From Castor canadensis (taxonomy: Eukaryota; Chordata; Mammalia; Rodentia; Castoridae): a stretch of DNA of 64,000 nucleotides. The notes under the pieces were generated by a model. It was not told the DNA's origin. It searched no databases and saw only the letters and a program-made list of their open reading frames with translations. This document shows positions 57,401-63,689 of the stretch, piece by piece (within the stretch, counting starts at the first letter, position 1; every line of letters begins with the position of its first letter). The stretch spans positions 92,229,046 through 92,293,045 of the forward strand of contig NC_133405.1 of assembly GCF_047511655.1 (NCBI RefSeq), written 5' to 3'. A program made the position numbers and the translations under genes.

Positions 57401-60400
57401 TATGTTTTTTGCCAAAAATCTTTAACCTGAACCTAACTGTAAGAGCAGCAATCATACAAATATAAAATGGAGACATCTCACCTAGATTCATCAACAAAAT
57501 CAAATGTCATAAAAAATAGATATATGACAGCTAAATGTCATGTATGATCCTAACTGGATTCTGGATAAAAAACATATTTTCTCCTAGGCTATTATAAAGA
57601 TGTAACTAAAATATTTGGGGTATCTGAATATAAAATATGTATTTAGTAATATACAATGGAATTTAGCCATGCAAGGGAATGTTTGTTTTTAGGACACAGG
57701 TTGAAGTACCATGTTGTTTGTAACTAATTTCCAATGATTGAGCTCCACCCCTAGCTGAGTTTGAAATCTTTAAACAGTTTTTAAAAGTTAATGAGTTTGT
57801 ATGAAAAAAGACAAAGATATCTCAAAGTGGTCCCACAGGCTAAAAATTTAATCATTTGAGCACAAAAAAGAAAGATGATTGCAGTGATCTAAATAGTCAG
57901 TGATTTTGAAATTTGATGGAAATTCATTAGTATAGACTGGAATTGCAAAGGTAGAAAAATCTTATATTTGATGTGATGATTAAACAATTTTTTTGACTTT
58001 ATATTGAAAATTGGAAACTAAAGAGGAAAAAGTTTTTACCTGCCTGAAAAAGAACTATGTTTCAGGGCAATCAGACTTTCCCTTTGGGGCCAGCTCATAG
58101 AAAAATGATGGCTAACAACTGAGAAATTAGAAGGCTATCATTCCCTAATTCCCAAAGAAATTAACTAGCTCAGGCAAGTATTACCAACAGATGATAAGAC
58201 TATTAATTAGATGGTTGATAGGAAACATTTGTACAGTGCCAAAATACTTTCTAGCAAGAAAGAGAAAAACAGTACAGTACAATGACTAAATCAGTGGTTA
58301 ATCTTTATAGGTTAGTAATGGTAGTTTCAACGAGATATGGCTCCTATGACACAATATGAGACATACATCTTCTAAGATACACATTCTAAGAAGAAATACT
58401 TAAACTGCTCCAATAAGCCACTAGATCTAATGAACAGCAAACAACAGGGGACAGAGGAACAAGATAAAACTATACTCCAAGGAAGCAACTGGACCAAATC
58501 TAGGTGAAACCTTCTCTATGATACCAGACACCATCACTTCAAAAGGTAGCATAATGAACAATAACAACAAAAATAAAGATTAAAACAATTACTGTCTGTG
58601 TTAGAATGAACCCCCTCATTATACAATAGCATACACACTGCACATTTTAATACCACCATTTCAGTAAAATACATTATTTATATATGATGTAAAGAAAAAC
58701 AGGGAATGATATCCAGTAACACAACACTGGTAGGAATATGTTTATGTTTTTTGCCCATCTGTATTTCTTGTAATACATATCTAATCTTCTTATAATAAAA
58801 GGTTTAATTAAAGTAGGGGAAGTTTGAAAAAAAAATCACTGGCACAGTCCAGCTCTAGAGTTTATAGCAAATGAGGTAACTAAAGCCTTCAAACATTCAA
58901 GTGCCTTGCTAAAAGGGAAAATACAAAGAACTCAGGTCTCTCACCTACATTGAATGTTTTCCTACCAAACTAGCTGCTTCCCCACCACTCATCTGGTGAG
59001 GAGCAGAGGATAAAAAGCCTGGGTCTGGGGCATGACTTTACCTGGACAGGTCTAGGCTGTGAGGCACTCTGGCCAGGTCATTAACCAGTCCCTTCTTTAG
59101 GAAGAGTCGAATGATGTTGTTCATGCCATTGTGCTGAGTCTTGGCTGTGGCACTGCTGTAGAAGCTGGAGGTAGAGGGGCAGGACTCCATGATAGTACTG
59201 ATGATACACATCACTGCCTGAAGCCTGGGAGAGAAGTTTGACACCTCTGTCATGTGAATAGCCCATTCTTAAACCATGTGTTCGATAACTTGGCTCAGAT
59301 AACTCTCTTATGCCATTTGTGTTTCCTTCTGGAAATAACAACTGAACAGTAAGGAACTTATCCCCTGGGTGTTAGCATTTTTCAATTTCTTTAAATATAA
59401 ATTACAAAAACAAGACTGAACAACTTGCTCAACTTTCTTTTTTTTGGTGGTACTGGGGATTGAACTCATGGCCTCATGCTTGCTAGGCAGGCACTCTACT
59501 ACTTAAGCCACTTGACCAACCCTGTTGTTTTTTTTCGAGATAGGGTCTCTCGAACTATTGTGGGCTGGCTTTGAACCATGAACTTCCTGATCTCTGCCTC
59601 CCAAGTAGCTAGGATTACACGTGTGAGCCACTGGTGCCCGGGTTCAACTTCCTCCAAATGCAGTCAGTTCTCTGTGTATTTTGGAGCGCCAGTAGTGTCT
59701 GAGAGGACCAGAGAATGCACAATGCCAGCAATGACCAGAACTCTTTTTCACATGCAAGGAACAACATGGACAAAGAATGGAATAAGACGATGCTCTTGGT
59801 GATCAGCACAAGTTCATGCATGGGTTTTACCTGGCATGTTTCTCTGTACTCTCAGCCATAGCCAGTGCACGCCCCAGGGCTGCTTTCACTTCATTCACTA
59901 GGGCCACCTGGGCATCTGTGCCACTCCCTGCAGCAGCCAGGCTTGCGAGGAACAGACGGGCCAAGGCAGGTGTGTCCTTGTCTTCCGCATTCTGGGTGTG
60001 TGGGAGGAGGTGGTCCAAAACAAAAGCTAGCACACTGCAGTCCTGAAAAGTCATAAATTGTGACATTTACTCACAAGTATGTTTCTGCTACATCACTGCA
60101 TAGCAGCAAGGTAGATACACACAAATCATCCTGAGTGATTATCAGGCCAATGTTGTAAAGCTCAAAGACACAAGTAAAAGTAGCAAATGAATTATAAAGT
60201 TTTGGAACACTTTATAAAGCTGTGAAATCACACTTATTTCCCACTACACAGCCTAAGAGATTATCATATAGATATCACTTGATATTCCTTAATACTTGTT
60301 TCTTCTTTTTCAAGACAGAGTCATGTTATGTAGTCCAGGCTAGCAATGAACTTGTGATCCTCCTGCCTCTGCCTCCCACATGCTGGGATTCTAGGTATGC

Positions 60401-63373
60401 AGCACCGCACTCACTTCTTAAAACATTTTCATGAGTAATAGTTAAAAATATAAATAGTATAAAAGGATTGAAACAAATTAAGTGGTTTCTTTATCTGATA
60501 GATGGATAATCCAAGACCCAAAGAAAAGTGGCTTGCGCTAAGAATTTAGTCAAGGACTGAAGTATTCAAATCGCCATTCTTTTCTATTTTTTTTTTTCTG
60601 GTACTAGGGTTTGAACTTGGGGGCTACACCTTGAGCCATTCCACCAGCCCTTTTTTTGTGTGTATGTGAAGGGTTTTTTTAACATAGGGTCTTGCAAACT
60701 ATTTCCCTGGGTTGGCTTTGAACTACCATCCTCCTGAGTAGCTAGGATTATAGGTGTGAGCCACATGCCTTCAGATCTCCATTCTTAAGTGAGTGCTATA
60801 ATTACTTCAGATTTTAATTACATTGTAATATTTCAGACACCTACAATCCTGTGCTAGAAACTGTCAAGAATTGGATGAGAGATAGCATTGTCACAGATAT
60901 AGACACACAAAAATATTTAATGCAGGGTTATTTAAAAGAGCAAAATGACAACAGGGGAAGGAAATTAAGCCAGACTCTTCTTTTTCTCTGTGATTTCTGC
61001 CCTGATAATTCCTTATCTTTAAAAGAAACTTGTGATTCAATCAGATTTTGGACTGTAAATTTTCCCTCAATAAAAAGAATGCATTTAAGAATTCTAGAGT
61101 CTGGGAAATAGGATAGTGAGTTTAAGGCAAATGTTATTAGAAATAAAAGACGGGGTTCCAATTTTAACTCTGCTACTGTTTGGTGTGGCCTTAGACAAGT
61201 TACTTACCTCTCAGTCTTTTCTCCCTTCTTGAAGAGATTATACCAATAACCTTGCAGAGTAGAGGTTAGGATCATCAATAGCATTAAAAAACACCTATCA
61301 GTAGCCAGCAAAGTCACTGGACACGTAACAGGTAAGACACTTAATTTGTAATTAGATGTCTTATTCCGCAAGTAATGTTATTAAAAAATAATGAATACAA
61401 CTGGCATAAGTGAGTAAAGGCTTCGGAATAAAGCCAAGTAGACTATTTAATGCATACATGCTACAAAGGACTTATATCTAGAATATAAGAATCCAACAGA
61501 AAACAGGAATTAAAGACTTGAGAAGCCAGCGTGGTGGCAGGAATGTGTATGCTGAGCTGCTGAGGAGGCTTAGGCTGGGAGGATCATTTGAGCCCAGAAA
61601 TTCAAGGGCAAGCTTGGGCACACTGAAGATTTCACGACAAACAAACAAATTTCAACAGATACGTCCCCAAAGAGAGTAATGGGCAACAAACACACAAAAG
61701 TACGATCAATAGGGAAATGCAAATTTTAACCATAATGCAACACCACTACAAACCCACTAGAATGAGTGAAACAGAAAAATATCAAGTGTTGGCATGGAGG
61801 TAAAAAAAAAAAAATCAGAACTCCCATATGCTGCTGGTAATAGCATACATTCACACAACCACTCTAGAAAACTTCTGGCATCTGCTAGAGCTGAACAAAA
61901 TGCATGCTCTAGAGCTCAGCAATTCTACTCCTAGGCATATATTATCCAACTGAAGTGCTTCTATATGTTCACCAAGACATGTGTAAGGATGCTCACAGCA
62001 CCACTATTAGTGATCGTCCCAAATAGAAAACTATCCAACTGCTTATTAACAACAGAATGGATAAAAAGATTATGGTACATTCACACAATACCTATACAGC
62101 AATGAAAAGAAAAAAACTAGAGCTACACACAAAAATGAACCTTGCAAACATGTTCATATTGTAATATTCCACTTATATTAAAGTATAAAATCATTTTATA
62201 CTGGTGGGGTGGTTCTGGGAGTCTGTTTTATTTAGCTTGGCGGGCAGTTGAAAAAGAAAAACTGACTATTTACTTAGGATTTGTGTATTTGTAACTTGAA
62301 TTATAGTAAAAATAGTTTCAAAATTGCAGCTGCTTCCACAAACTCTTTAACACTAGTGCCCTCACTAACGTTCAGACCCTCTACCACTTTCAAACCATAA
62401 AATTATGATGGGACTCACAAATAAGGCCCTCTATATGAAATAACCTCCCTAGACATCCACTTAACATATATAGGAACATGATATAATTTTTCACTTGAAA
62501 AATGTAGCCTGAAAACAATTTCATATCAGGACATTTATTACCAATATGGCTACAACCTCTGGTGTCTTTGCACATGTGAGAGTACATCTGAAAGATAAAC
62601 ACCTATAACTTCTCATTTATTTGGTTTATTCTACTACCATTAGACATATTTACTTAGATGCTCCCTATAGATACCTCTTAAATTCTACATTTTTTCCTCA
62701 ATCCCCTCTCCCTTCTGTGTTCTTGTTAGATGCCCAGCCATAAAAAGAATTAAAACACCCACAACAAGAATCAACCTTGAGTCCTTAATTTCTTCCTTCA
62801 AAATCTAATTCTTCTTCATTTCTAGCTTTAGAACATCTCTTCAACTCACTTATCCTCCACCCCCCACCAGCTTTACCAAGATCATTTTTAAAACTTAATT
62901 ACTGTAACAGATTCATAACTGGTCTGACTCAGCATTGCCTTCTGCAACAAAATGAATTTCATCAATTTGCTTCCTGTAGTAAGCATGATGGCTCTACAGC
63001 ATGGGGTAAAGGCCTAGCTTTTGAATGTGTCATATCTTAAAAGGCCTCTATATCTCCCATCATTGCGTGAGCATTCATTGGTGAAAGAATCCAACATGCT
63101 GTATGTTTCCAAATGATGGAAGTATAACACCTTAAGCAAAAATTGGAAATATTACCTCTTTGATCAATTCAGATTGGCCCACGGTATAGCTGTAGTTGGC
63201 AATCAAGGTAGCAATACCAACATAGGACCTCACCAACTCTGCCAGAAGACGAAGGATAGTGGAGGTAGGCATTAAAGGTTTGCTGCCTTTGCCTTTCTGC
63301 TTGCCTTCCTCAGAGGCCCGGTCCCCTTCTTTATCTTTCTTTCCTTCTCGAGATTCCTCTGGAGTTGAAGCTC
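27375..63373 (-). CDS. HUWE1: HUWE1 HECT-type E3 ubiquitin ligase, 3' half (38 coding exons)
   Basis: HUWE1 is a giant E3 ubiquitin ligase that takes ubiquitin from an E2 onto its own cysteine and passes it to substrates; MCL1, p53, MYC family members and histones are known examples. It acts in cytoplasm and nucleus. Thirty-eight exons with AG acceptors and, except after E11, GT donors join in one frame. They give 2,341 complete residues and a TAA stop at 27375-27377. Every exon phase was checked, and the total closes only if the E11 donor lies at a GA dinucleotide. Recognised landmarks are acidic runs, three UBM motifs and a complete HECT domain. Human HUWE1 has 4,374 residues, so about 2,033 N-terminal residues lie beyond position 64000. 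The gene identity is certain; individual exon edges were set by hand and depend partly on recalled human protein sequence. Confidence 0.97.
27882..28072 (-). CDS. HUWE1: HUWE1 exon E37, HECT C-lobe
   Basis: About residues 4278-4340: [40 protein letters not shown], then [18 protein letters not shown] and the first two bases (TG) of the catalytic Cys codon. The [13 protein letters not shown] and LPSAHTC motifs identify the thioester-forming C-lobe. Acceptor CCTACAG, donor GTAAGA. Confidence 0.97.
28302..28483 (-). CDS. HUWE1: HUWE1 exon E36, HECT lobe junction
   Basis: About residues 4217-4277: [60 protein letters not shown], ending in phase 0. [12 protein letters not shown] is the classic N-lobe end motif; the hinge to the C-lobe follows. 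Acceptor TCTCTCCAG, donor GTGAGC. Confidence 0.97.
28780..28897 (-). CDS. HUWE1: HUWE1 exon E35, HECT N-lobe
   Basis: About residues 4178-4216: [39 protein letters not shown] plus one base. It contains the LKPNG motif typical of HECT N-lobes. Acceptor TTCTAG, donor GTAGGA. Confidence 0.96.
29490..29595 (-). CDS. HUWE1: HUWE1 exon E34, HECT N-lobe
   Basis: About residues 4142-4177: [35 protein letters not shown], ending in phase 0. It belongs to the E2-binding subdomain of the N-lobe. Acceptor TTCCTAG, donor GTAGGT. Confidence 0.96.
29718..30005 (-). CDS. HUWE1: HUWE1 exon E33, HECT N-lobe
   Basis: About residues 4046-4141: [20 protein letters not shown], then [45 protein letters not shown] plus two bases of Arg. 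These are hallmark motifs of the HECT N-lobe, which docks the E2-ubiquitin conjugate. Acceptor TTATGCAG, donor GTGAGG. Confidence 0.97.
30519..30659 (-). CDS. HUWE1: HUWE1 exon E32, start of HECT domain
   Basis: About residues 3999-4045: [46 protein letters not shown] and two bases of Leu. The HECT domain (about residues 4038-4374) begins near its 3' end. The upstream helix is part of the pre-HECT segment. Acceptor TCCCAAG, donor GTAAGA. Confidence 0.95.
31304..31421 (-). CDS. HUWE1: HUWE1 exon E31
   Basis: About residues 3960-3998: [38 protein letters not shown] plus two bases of Lys. A helical segment just before the HECT domain, in the region known to regulate HECT activity. Acceptor CCCCTCAG, donor GTATGT. 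Confidence 0.94.
31819..32064 (-). CDS. HUWE1: HUWE1 exon E30
   Basis: About residues 3878-3959: [40 protein letters not shown], a Pro/Ser-rich linker, and [13 protein letters not shown] plus one base. Acceptor CCCCCTAG, donor GTACAG. Confidence 0.93.
32352..32507 (-). CDS. HUWE1: HUWE1 exon E29
   Basis: About residues 3826-3877: [52 protein letters not shown] plus one base. The acceptor is a CAGTAG tandem. The second AG was chosen to give Ile-Ala; the first would insert a Val. Confidence 0.91.
32508..34157 (-). other. HUWE1: E28-E29 intron
   Basis: A 1.65-kb intron with a plus-strand MIR-like piece at about 33295-33370, a minus-strand MIR at about 33607-33830 holding a short ID fragment, and a reversed B1-like SINE at about 33855-33970. 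No other feature seen. Confidence 0.65.
34158..34254 (-). CDS. HUWE1: HUWE1 exon E28
   Basis: About residues 3794-3825: [32 protein letters not shown] plus one base. Ser/acidic disordered linker. Acceptor TATCCAG; the donor GTCAGT departs from consensus at +3. Confidence 0.91.
34514..34557. repeat. 22-bp perfect tandem duplication
   Basis: Two adjacent identical 22-bp copies beginning CTGGATACAGACTTC, immediately before a GT-rich microsatellite. Confidence 0.95.
34780..34982 (-). mobile_element. Composite B1-ID SINE
   Basis: TACTGGTGTTTGAACTCAGG, CTTAAGTCATTTGCCAGTC, then CCTGGGCTGGCTTTGAACTG and AAGTAGATGGGATTACAGGC. Confidence 0.85.
35232..35318 (-). mobile_element. ID-type SINE
   Basis: T-run, GGCACTGGGGTTTGAACTCA, TTGGCAGGCGCTCTTACCAC, TGAGTCACTCTGCCAGTCC. 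Confidence 0.85.
35865..35992 (-). CDS. HUWE1: HUWE1 exon E27
   Basis: About residues 3751-3793: [40 protein letters not shown], ending T in phase 0. A long amphipathic, basic-ended helix. Acceptor TCTCCCAG, donor GTTAGC. Confidence 0.92.
36600..36802 (-). CDS. HUWE1: HUWE1 exon E26
   Basis: About residues 3683-3750: [60 protein letters not shown] and TGRL plus one base. A conserved folded segment of the C-terminal scaffold. Acceptor CACTCTAG, donor GTATGG. Confidence 0.93.
37074..37206 (-). CDS. HUWE1: HUWE1 exon E25
   Basis: About residues 3639-3682: [20 protein letters not shown], then a linker [19 protein letters not shown] plus two bases of Arg. Acceptor TATCCAG, donor GTGGGT. Confidence 0.93.
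37207..38367 (-). other. HUWE1: E24-E25 intron
   Basis: Mostly unique sequence. A possible MIR remnant lies at about 37560-37640. Nothing else recognised. Confidence 0.5.
38368..38524 (-). CDS. HUWE1: HUWE1 exon E24
   Basis: About residues 3587-3638: [20 protein letters not shown] through [20 protein letters not shown], ending I plus one base. A helical repeat segment. Acceptor CCCTAG, donor GTAACA. Confidence 0.93.
38635..38753 (-). CDS. HUWE1: HUWE1 exon E23
   Basis: About residues 3547-3586: [19 protein letters not shown], then [17 protein letters not shown] ending in phase 0. The Gly/Ser middle appears more divergent than its flanks when compared with the human sequence as I recall it. 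Acceptor CCTCAAAG, donor GTGAGT. Confidence 0.92.
39397..39997 (-). CDS. HUWE1: HUWE1 exon E22, largest exon in the window
   Basis: At 601 nt, about residues 3347-3546. The first part is structured ([55 protein letters not shown]). The last third is a Thr/Ser/Ala/Pro-rich low-complexity stretch encoded by ACx/GCx/TCx repeats, likely disordered and length-variable between species. Acceptor CTGGCAG, donor GTAAGT. Confidence 0.94.
40140..40520 (+). mobile_element. Two MIR elements in the E21-E22 intron
   Basis: TGAGCCTCAGTTTCTGTACT, TATAAAATGGGGAGGACAAT and TAGTGCCTGACACAAGG mark one MIR (about 40140-40365). TCACTTTCTAGTCATGTGAC and TGCATCTGTAAAATGAGAAT mark a second (about 40400-40520). Confidence 0.75.
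40717..41263 (-). CDS. HUWE1: HUWE1 exon E21
   Basis: About residues 3164-3346. A folded helical segment ([20 protein letters not shown] through [17 protein letters not shown]) is followed by a Ser/Lys-rich linker, then [18 protein letters not shown] and a helical end [12 protein letters not shown] in phase 0. It belongs to the C-terminal helical scaffold before the HECT domain. Acceptor TTTCTAG, donor GTGAGA. Confidence 0.94.
41893..41995 (-). CDS. HUWE1: HUWE1 exon E20
   Basis: About residues 3130-3163: [20 protein letters not shown], then a Gly/Ser/His-rich end (MGGSSSHN plus two bases of Arg). Acceptor CTTCTAG, donor GTACCT. Confidence 0.92.
42133..42421 (-). CDS. HUWE1: HUWE1 exon E19, third UBM
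   Basis: About residues 3034-3129: [16 protein letters not shown] completes the second motif's helix. A third UBM-like motif follows ([18 protein letters not shown]), with a related [15 protein letters not shown] after it. The exon ends SAILRSP plus one base. Acceptor CCCATAG, donor GTACAG. Confidence 0.93.
42499..42713 (-). CDS. HUWE1: HUWE1 exon E18, UBM motifs 1 and 2
   Basis: About residues 2962-3033. Two ubiquitin-binding motifs are visible: [17 protein letters not shown], and after a Pro/Ser linker [15 protein letters not shown], which runs into E19. The Leu-Pro core and downstream Ile match the UBM family also found in Pol iota and Rev1; such motifs bind ubiquitin. The exon ends in phase 0 before GTACGT. 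Confidence 0.93.
42955..43260 (+). mobile_element. MaLR-type LTR in the E17-E18 intron
   Basis: GAGATGGGGCCTAGTTGGAA, a poorly conserved middle, GAGCCAAAATAAACCTTTTC, ATCTCAGGTATTTTATTCCA and a final AAACTAACAG give the MaLR LTR layout. It is antisense to HUWE1, with its poly(A) signal on the plus strand. Confidence 0.7.
43527..43657 (-). CDS. HUWE1: HUWE1 exon E17
   Basis: About residues 2918-2961: [20 protein letters not shown], then [17 protein letters not shown] plus one base. A Ser-rich and acidic disordered lead-in to the first UBM motif. Acceptor TCTCTCAG, donor GTGAAT. Confidence 0.92.
43851..44106 (-). CDS. HUWE1: HUWE1 exon E16
   Basis: About residues 2833-2917: [20 protein letters not shown] through a Ser/Ala/Gly-rich linker, ending QPPED plus two bases of Ser. 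A second good acceptor lies 15 nt inside the exon (alternative start 44091) and is also in frame. Donor GTAAAA. Confidence 0.9.
44310..44522 (-). mobile_element. Composite B1-ID SINE
   Basis: GGGACTGGGGTTTGAACTCA, TGAGTCATGCCTTCAGTTC, then CCCAAGTAGCTAGGATTACA and GAGTCACTGGCACCTGGC. Confidence 0.85.
44958..45046 (-). mobile_element. ID-type SINE with target duplication
   Basis: T-run, TACTGGGGTTTGAACTCAGG, CTTGAGCTACCCCACCAGC. The 17-bp CTGAGGTTCAATTTATT flanks it on both sides (44941-44957 and 45048-45064). Confidence 0.88.
45026..45064 (+). repeat. Left 39-bp target site duplication
   Basis: CTACTTGAGCTACCCCACCA... to CAATTTATT, identical to 45611-45649. It includes the edge of the ID SINE at 44958-45046, so the retrocopy came after that SINE. 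Confidence 0.92.
45065..45610 (-). pseudogene. Processed retrocopy of an unidentified mRNA 3'UTR
   Basis: A 546-bp insert between two perfect 39-bp direct repeats (45026-45064 and 45611-45649). Read on the minus strand it ends like an mRNA: AATAAATATTTCTG, then TATTAAAATATATTTAGTTT, then an A-rich (AAAT)n tail against the repeat. No long open frame is present, so it looks like the 3'UTR end of a transcript copied by L1 machinery. The parent gene is not recognised. A reversed ID SINE (45359-45443) was inserted later with its own 10-bp duplication. Confidence 0.7.
45359..45443 (-). mobile_element. ID-type SINE inside the retrocopy
   Basis: TTTTGGTGCTAGGGATCACA, AAGTGCTCTACCACTGAGCT, ACACCCCCAGCCCC: a near-classical ID element. 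CATAATCTTT flanks it (45349-45358 and 45444-45453). Confidence 0.88.
45611..45649 (+). repeat. Right 39-bp target site duplication
   Basis: Identical to 45026-45064. This copy carries a displaced fragment of the upstream ID SINE. Confidence 0.92.
45964..46251 (-). CDS. HUWE1: HUWE1 exon E15
   Basis: About residues 2737-2832: [20 protein letters not shown], Gln/Pro-rich linkers, ending LSPAPTI. It follows the microRNA-hosting intron. The acceptor is unusual (CCGAGAAAG, short pyrimidine tract) but is the one that restores the frame with E14. Donor GTGAGT. Confidence 0.9.
46926..47045 (-). ncRNA. MIR98: miR-98 precursor (let-7 family)
   Basis: A hairpin on the minus strand about 0.85 kb downstream of let-7f-2 in the same intron. 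The mature 5' arm (47003-47024) starts UGAGGUAGUAAGUUG and differs from let-7f in the 3' half. The 3' arm (46945-46966) starts CUAUACAACUUACUAC. The terminal loop holds the GGGGUAGGGA segment typical of miR-98. It shares the let-7 seed and therefore most targets. Confidence 0.97.
47495..47582 (-). mobile_element. ID-type SINE between the two microRNAs
   Basis: A reversed tRNA-like SINE: a T-run, then the B-box complement (TTTGAACTCAGGGCCTCA) and a decayed A-box side. It is flanked by an 11-bp duplication (47484-47494 and 47583-47593). It lies between miR-98 and let-7f-2, so it lengthened the cluster spacing. Confidence 0.85.
47899..47981 (-). ncRNA. MIRLET7F2: let-7f-2 microRNA precursor
   Basis: A hairpin on the minus strand inside the E14-E15 intron. 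The 5' arm (47953-47974) is a 22-nt let-7f with seed GAGGUAG. The 3' arm (47903-47924) is the let-7f-2 star strand starting CUAUACAGUCUACUG. The 83-nt span equals the human precursor as I recall it, and the flanks pair (GUGGGA with UCCCAC). let-7 represses growth-related mRNAs such as RAS, HMGA2 and LIN28. Being in sense with HUWE1, it is probably cut from the HUWE1 transcript. Confidence 0.97.
48089..48134 (-). CDS. HUWE1: HUWE1 exon E14, 46-nt exon
   Basis: The smallest exon in the window, about residues 2722-2736: [15 protein letters not shown] plus one base. It lies just upstream of the intron that hosts the two microRNAs. Skipping it would shift the frame, since 46 is not a multiple of 3. 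Acceptor TTTTCAG, donor GTAACT. Confidence 0.9.
48135..49803 (-). other. HUWE1: E13-E14 intron
   Basis: Holds a diverged plus-strand ID unit (about 48325-48400), reversed ID units (about 48560-48640 and 48795-48870), an ATT run near 48887, a reversed composite SINE (about 48900-49083) and a B1 fragment (about 49220-49285). Confidence 0.65.
49804..49958 (-). CDS. HUWE1: HUWE1 exon E13
   Basis: About residues 2670-2721: [20 protein letters not shown], then a charged helix ([13 protein letters not shown]), ending NRDQSAQ in phase 0. The Arg/Lys/Glu pattern suggests a long single helix. Acceptor GATGCAG, donor GTGATT. Confidence 0.92.
50116..50205 (-). CDS. HUWE1: HUWE1 exon E12
   Basis: Short 90-nt exon, about residues 2640-2669: [20 protein letters not shown], ending MHDCVS plus one base. 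Acceptor CTCTACAG, donor GTGTGT. Confidence 0.92.
50451..50629 (-). CDS. HUWE1: HUWE1 exon E11, followed by a GA donor
   Basis: About residues 2580-2639: [20 protein letters not shown], then [20 protein letters not shown], ending SQA plus one base. The acceptor TTCTACAG is good. The only 3' edge that keeps the frame with E12 is followed by GAAAGTTTG, not GT. The nearby GT dinucleotides (4, 10 and 13 nt further on) all shift the frame. Confidence 0.88.
51005..51112 (-). mobile_element. B1-like SINE in the E10-E11 intron
   Basis: T-run, GACACAGGGTCTCACTACAT, GTGGCCTCAAACTTGCGATC, CAGGCATGAGCCATCACGCC. Confidence 0.8.
51313..51541 (-). CDS. HUWE1: HUWE1 exon E10
   Basis: About residues 2504-2579: [20 protein letters not shown] through [18 protein letters not shown], ending ILQ plus two bases of Arg. 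The acceptor is a CAGCAG tandem. The first AG was chosen because it gives Thr-Asp, as I recall for human; the second would give a single Asn. Confidence 0.91.
51690..52085 (+). mobile_element. LINE-2 3' end in the E9-E10 intron
   Basis: CTGCAACAGCCTTCTAAATA, CCAATCCATTCTCCACACTA, CACTTCCTCTGTAAAGCCTG, CCATAAGCTCCTATGAGTGA, TAGTACACAATAGGCACACC and TTTGCTGAATGGA follow the L2 3' consensus. Confidence 0.8.
52811..52979 (-). CDS. HUWE1: HUWE1 exon E9, acidic tract continued
   Basis: About residues 2448-2503: [20 protein letters not shown], then a more ordered segment ([20 protein letters not shown]) ending FSSA. The acceptor CCCTTAAG has A at -3, weaker than the usual CAG. Donor GTAAGA. Confidence 0.92.
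53156..53289 (-). CDS. HUWE1: HUWE1 exon E8, acidic tract
   Basis: About residues 2403-2447: [18 protein letters not shown] followed by an uninterrupted run of seven Glu and further Asp/Glu, ending DDQ in phase 0. The DNA is nearly a GAG/GAT microsatellite, so length polymorphism is plausible. Donor GTGAGG. Confidence 0.93.
53872..53970 (-). CDS. HUWE1: HUWE1 exon E7
   Basis: About residues 2370-2402: [20 protein letters not shown], a Ser/acidic linker, ending LQANRE. Acceptor CCTTCAG, donor GTGAGA. Confidence 0.92.
54105..54265 (+). mobile_element. MIR in the E6-E7 intron
   Basis: TTGGCCAGTCACTTTACCTG, TCTGAGTCTCAGTTTCCTCA, TCTGTAAAATGGAATGAT match the MIR core in forward orientation. Confidence 0.85.
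54782..54857 (-). CDS. HUWE1: HUWE1 exon E6
   Basis: Short 76-nt exon, about residues 2345-2369: [18 protein letters not shown], an acidic amphipathic helix, then a Gly/Ser linker ending STII. Phase 0 in, phase 1 out. Acceptor TCTCCAG, donor GTGAGA. Confidence 0.92.
54858..55594 (-). other. HUWE1: E5-E6 intron
   Basis: Apparently unique sequence; nothing recognisable beyond the splice sites. Confidence 0.5.
55595..55743 (-). CDS. HUWE1: HUWE1 exon E5
   Basis: About residues 2295-2344: an acidic disordered stretch ([19 protein letters not shown]) ending SSQEMQ in phase 0. Acceptor TTTCAG, donor GTAGGG. Confidence 0.92.
56101..56273 (-). CDS. HUWE1: HUWE1 exon E4
   Basis: About residues 2237-2294. 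[20 protein letters not shown] is followed by a Ser/Lys/Gln-rich linker ending NQQDP. This is where the ordered helical part gives way to the long acidic disordered region. Acceptor ACCTCAG, donor GTAGGA. Confidence 0.92.
56274..59041 (-). other. HUWE1: E3-E4 intron
   Basis: A 2.77-kb AT-rich intron. The only clear element is a plus-strand ID-type SINE at about 56998-57083 (GATGCATGGCTCAAGTGATA, GAGTTCAAACCCGAGTACTG). The rest looks unique or too decayed to name. Confidence 0.6.
59042..59224 (-). CDS. HUWE1: HUWE1 exon E3
   Basis: About residues 2176-2236. It begins [16 protein letters not shown] and ends VPHSLDLS plus two bases of Ser. The intron after it (56274-59041) is the second largest in the window. 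Acceptor TCTCCCAG, donor GTAAAG. Confidence 0.93.
59429..59642 (-). mobile_element. Composite B1-ID SINE in the E2-E3 intron
   Basis: TTTTTTGGTGGTACTGGGGA, CTTAAGCCACTTGACCAACC, then CCAAGTAGCTAGGATTACAC and GAGCCACTGGTGCCCG. Confidence 0.85.
59831..60042 (-). CDS. HUWE1: HUWE1 exon E2
   Basis: About residues 2106-2175, starting [15 protein letters not shown] and ending EKHA plus two bases of an Arg codon. The content is Ala/Leu-rich and helical, matching the armadillo-like scaffold of the protein. Acceptor TTTTCAG, donor GTAAAA. Confidence 0.93.
60043..63155 (-). other. HUWE1: E1-E2 intron
   Basis: A 3.1-kb intron, the largest complete one here. It holds a reversed B1 SINE (about 60298-60418), a reversed composite SINE (about 60590-60765), a MIR remnant (about 61150-61250), a plus-strand B1 (about 61515-61640) and an ancient plus-strand L1 piece (about 61655-62290). 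Confidence 0.65.
61655..62290 (+). mobile_element. Ancient LINE-1 3' fragment
   Basis: GGGAAATGCAAATTTTAACC, CTCCCATATGCTGCTGGTAA, CAGCAATTCTACTCCTAGGC, AACAGAATGGATAAAAAGAT and CAGCAATGAAAAGAAAAAAA are in the order of the L1 ORF2 C-terminus and 3'UTR. Frame destroyed. Confidence 0.75.
63156..63373 (-). CDS. HUWE1: HUWE1 exon E1 of window
   Basis: First exon visible, about residues 2034-2105. It starts with the last two bases of a glycine codon after TTTCTCAG and ends in phase 0 at ...LIKE before GTAATA. A Lys/Glu-rich linker ([12 protein letters not shown]) is followed by a helical stretch ending [12 protein letters not shown]. The preceding exon is outside the window. Confidence 0.9.
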
Positions 63374-63689
63374 CTGAGAAAGAGCCAAACATTAGTTCAG
63401 TTCCATACTGGAATAATACCAAAATCAAGCCATGGGTAGAAAGAACACATCATCTCCTTCACTTTAGGCTAGTTGTACAAAGACACTCTTATCACACTGT
63501 GGTTGAAGGATAGAGAACCAGGATGAACCAGGTCTCAGACATGGTATGTGGATACAGTACAACTGGGAGGCTATTGTCCAAGTGTTCATATATCTCTTAC
63601 CACTTCCCTATTCGTAAATGTAATTTTATGCTCCAGAAAAGGCTACTACTATTAGTAGTACCTTTCCAACCATGCCTTCTAACTTTTCA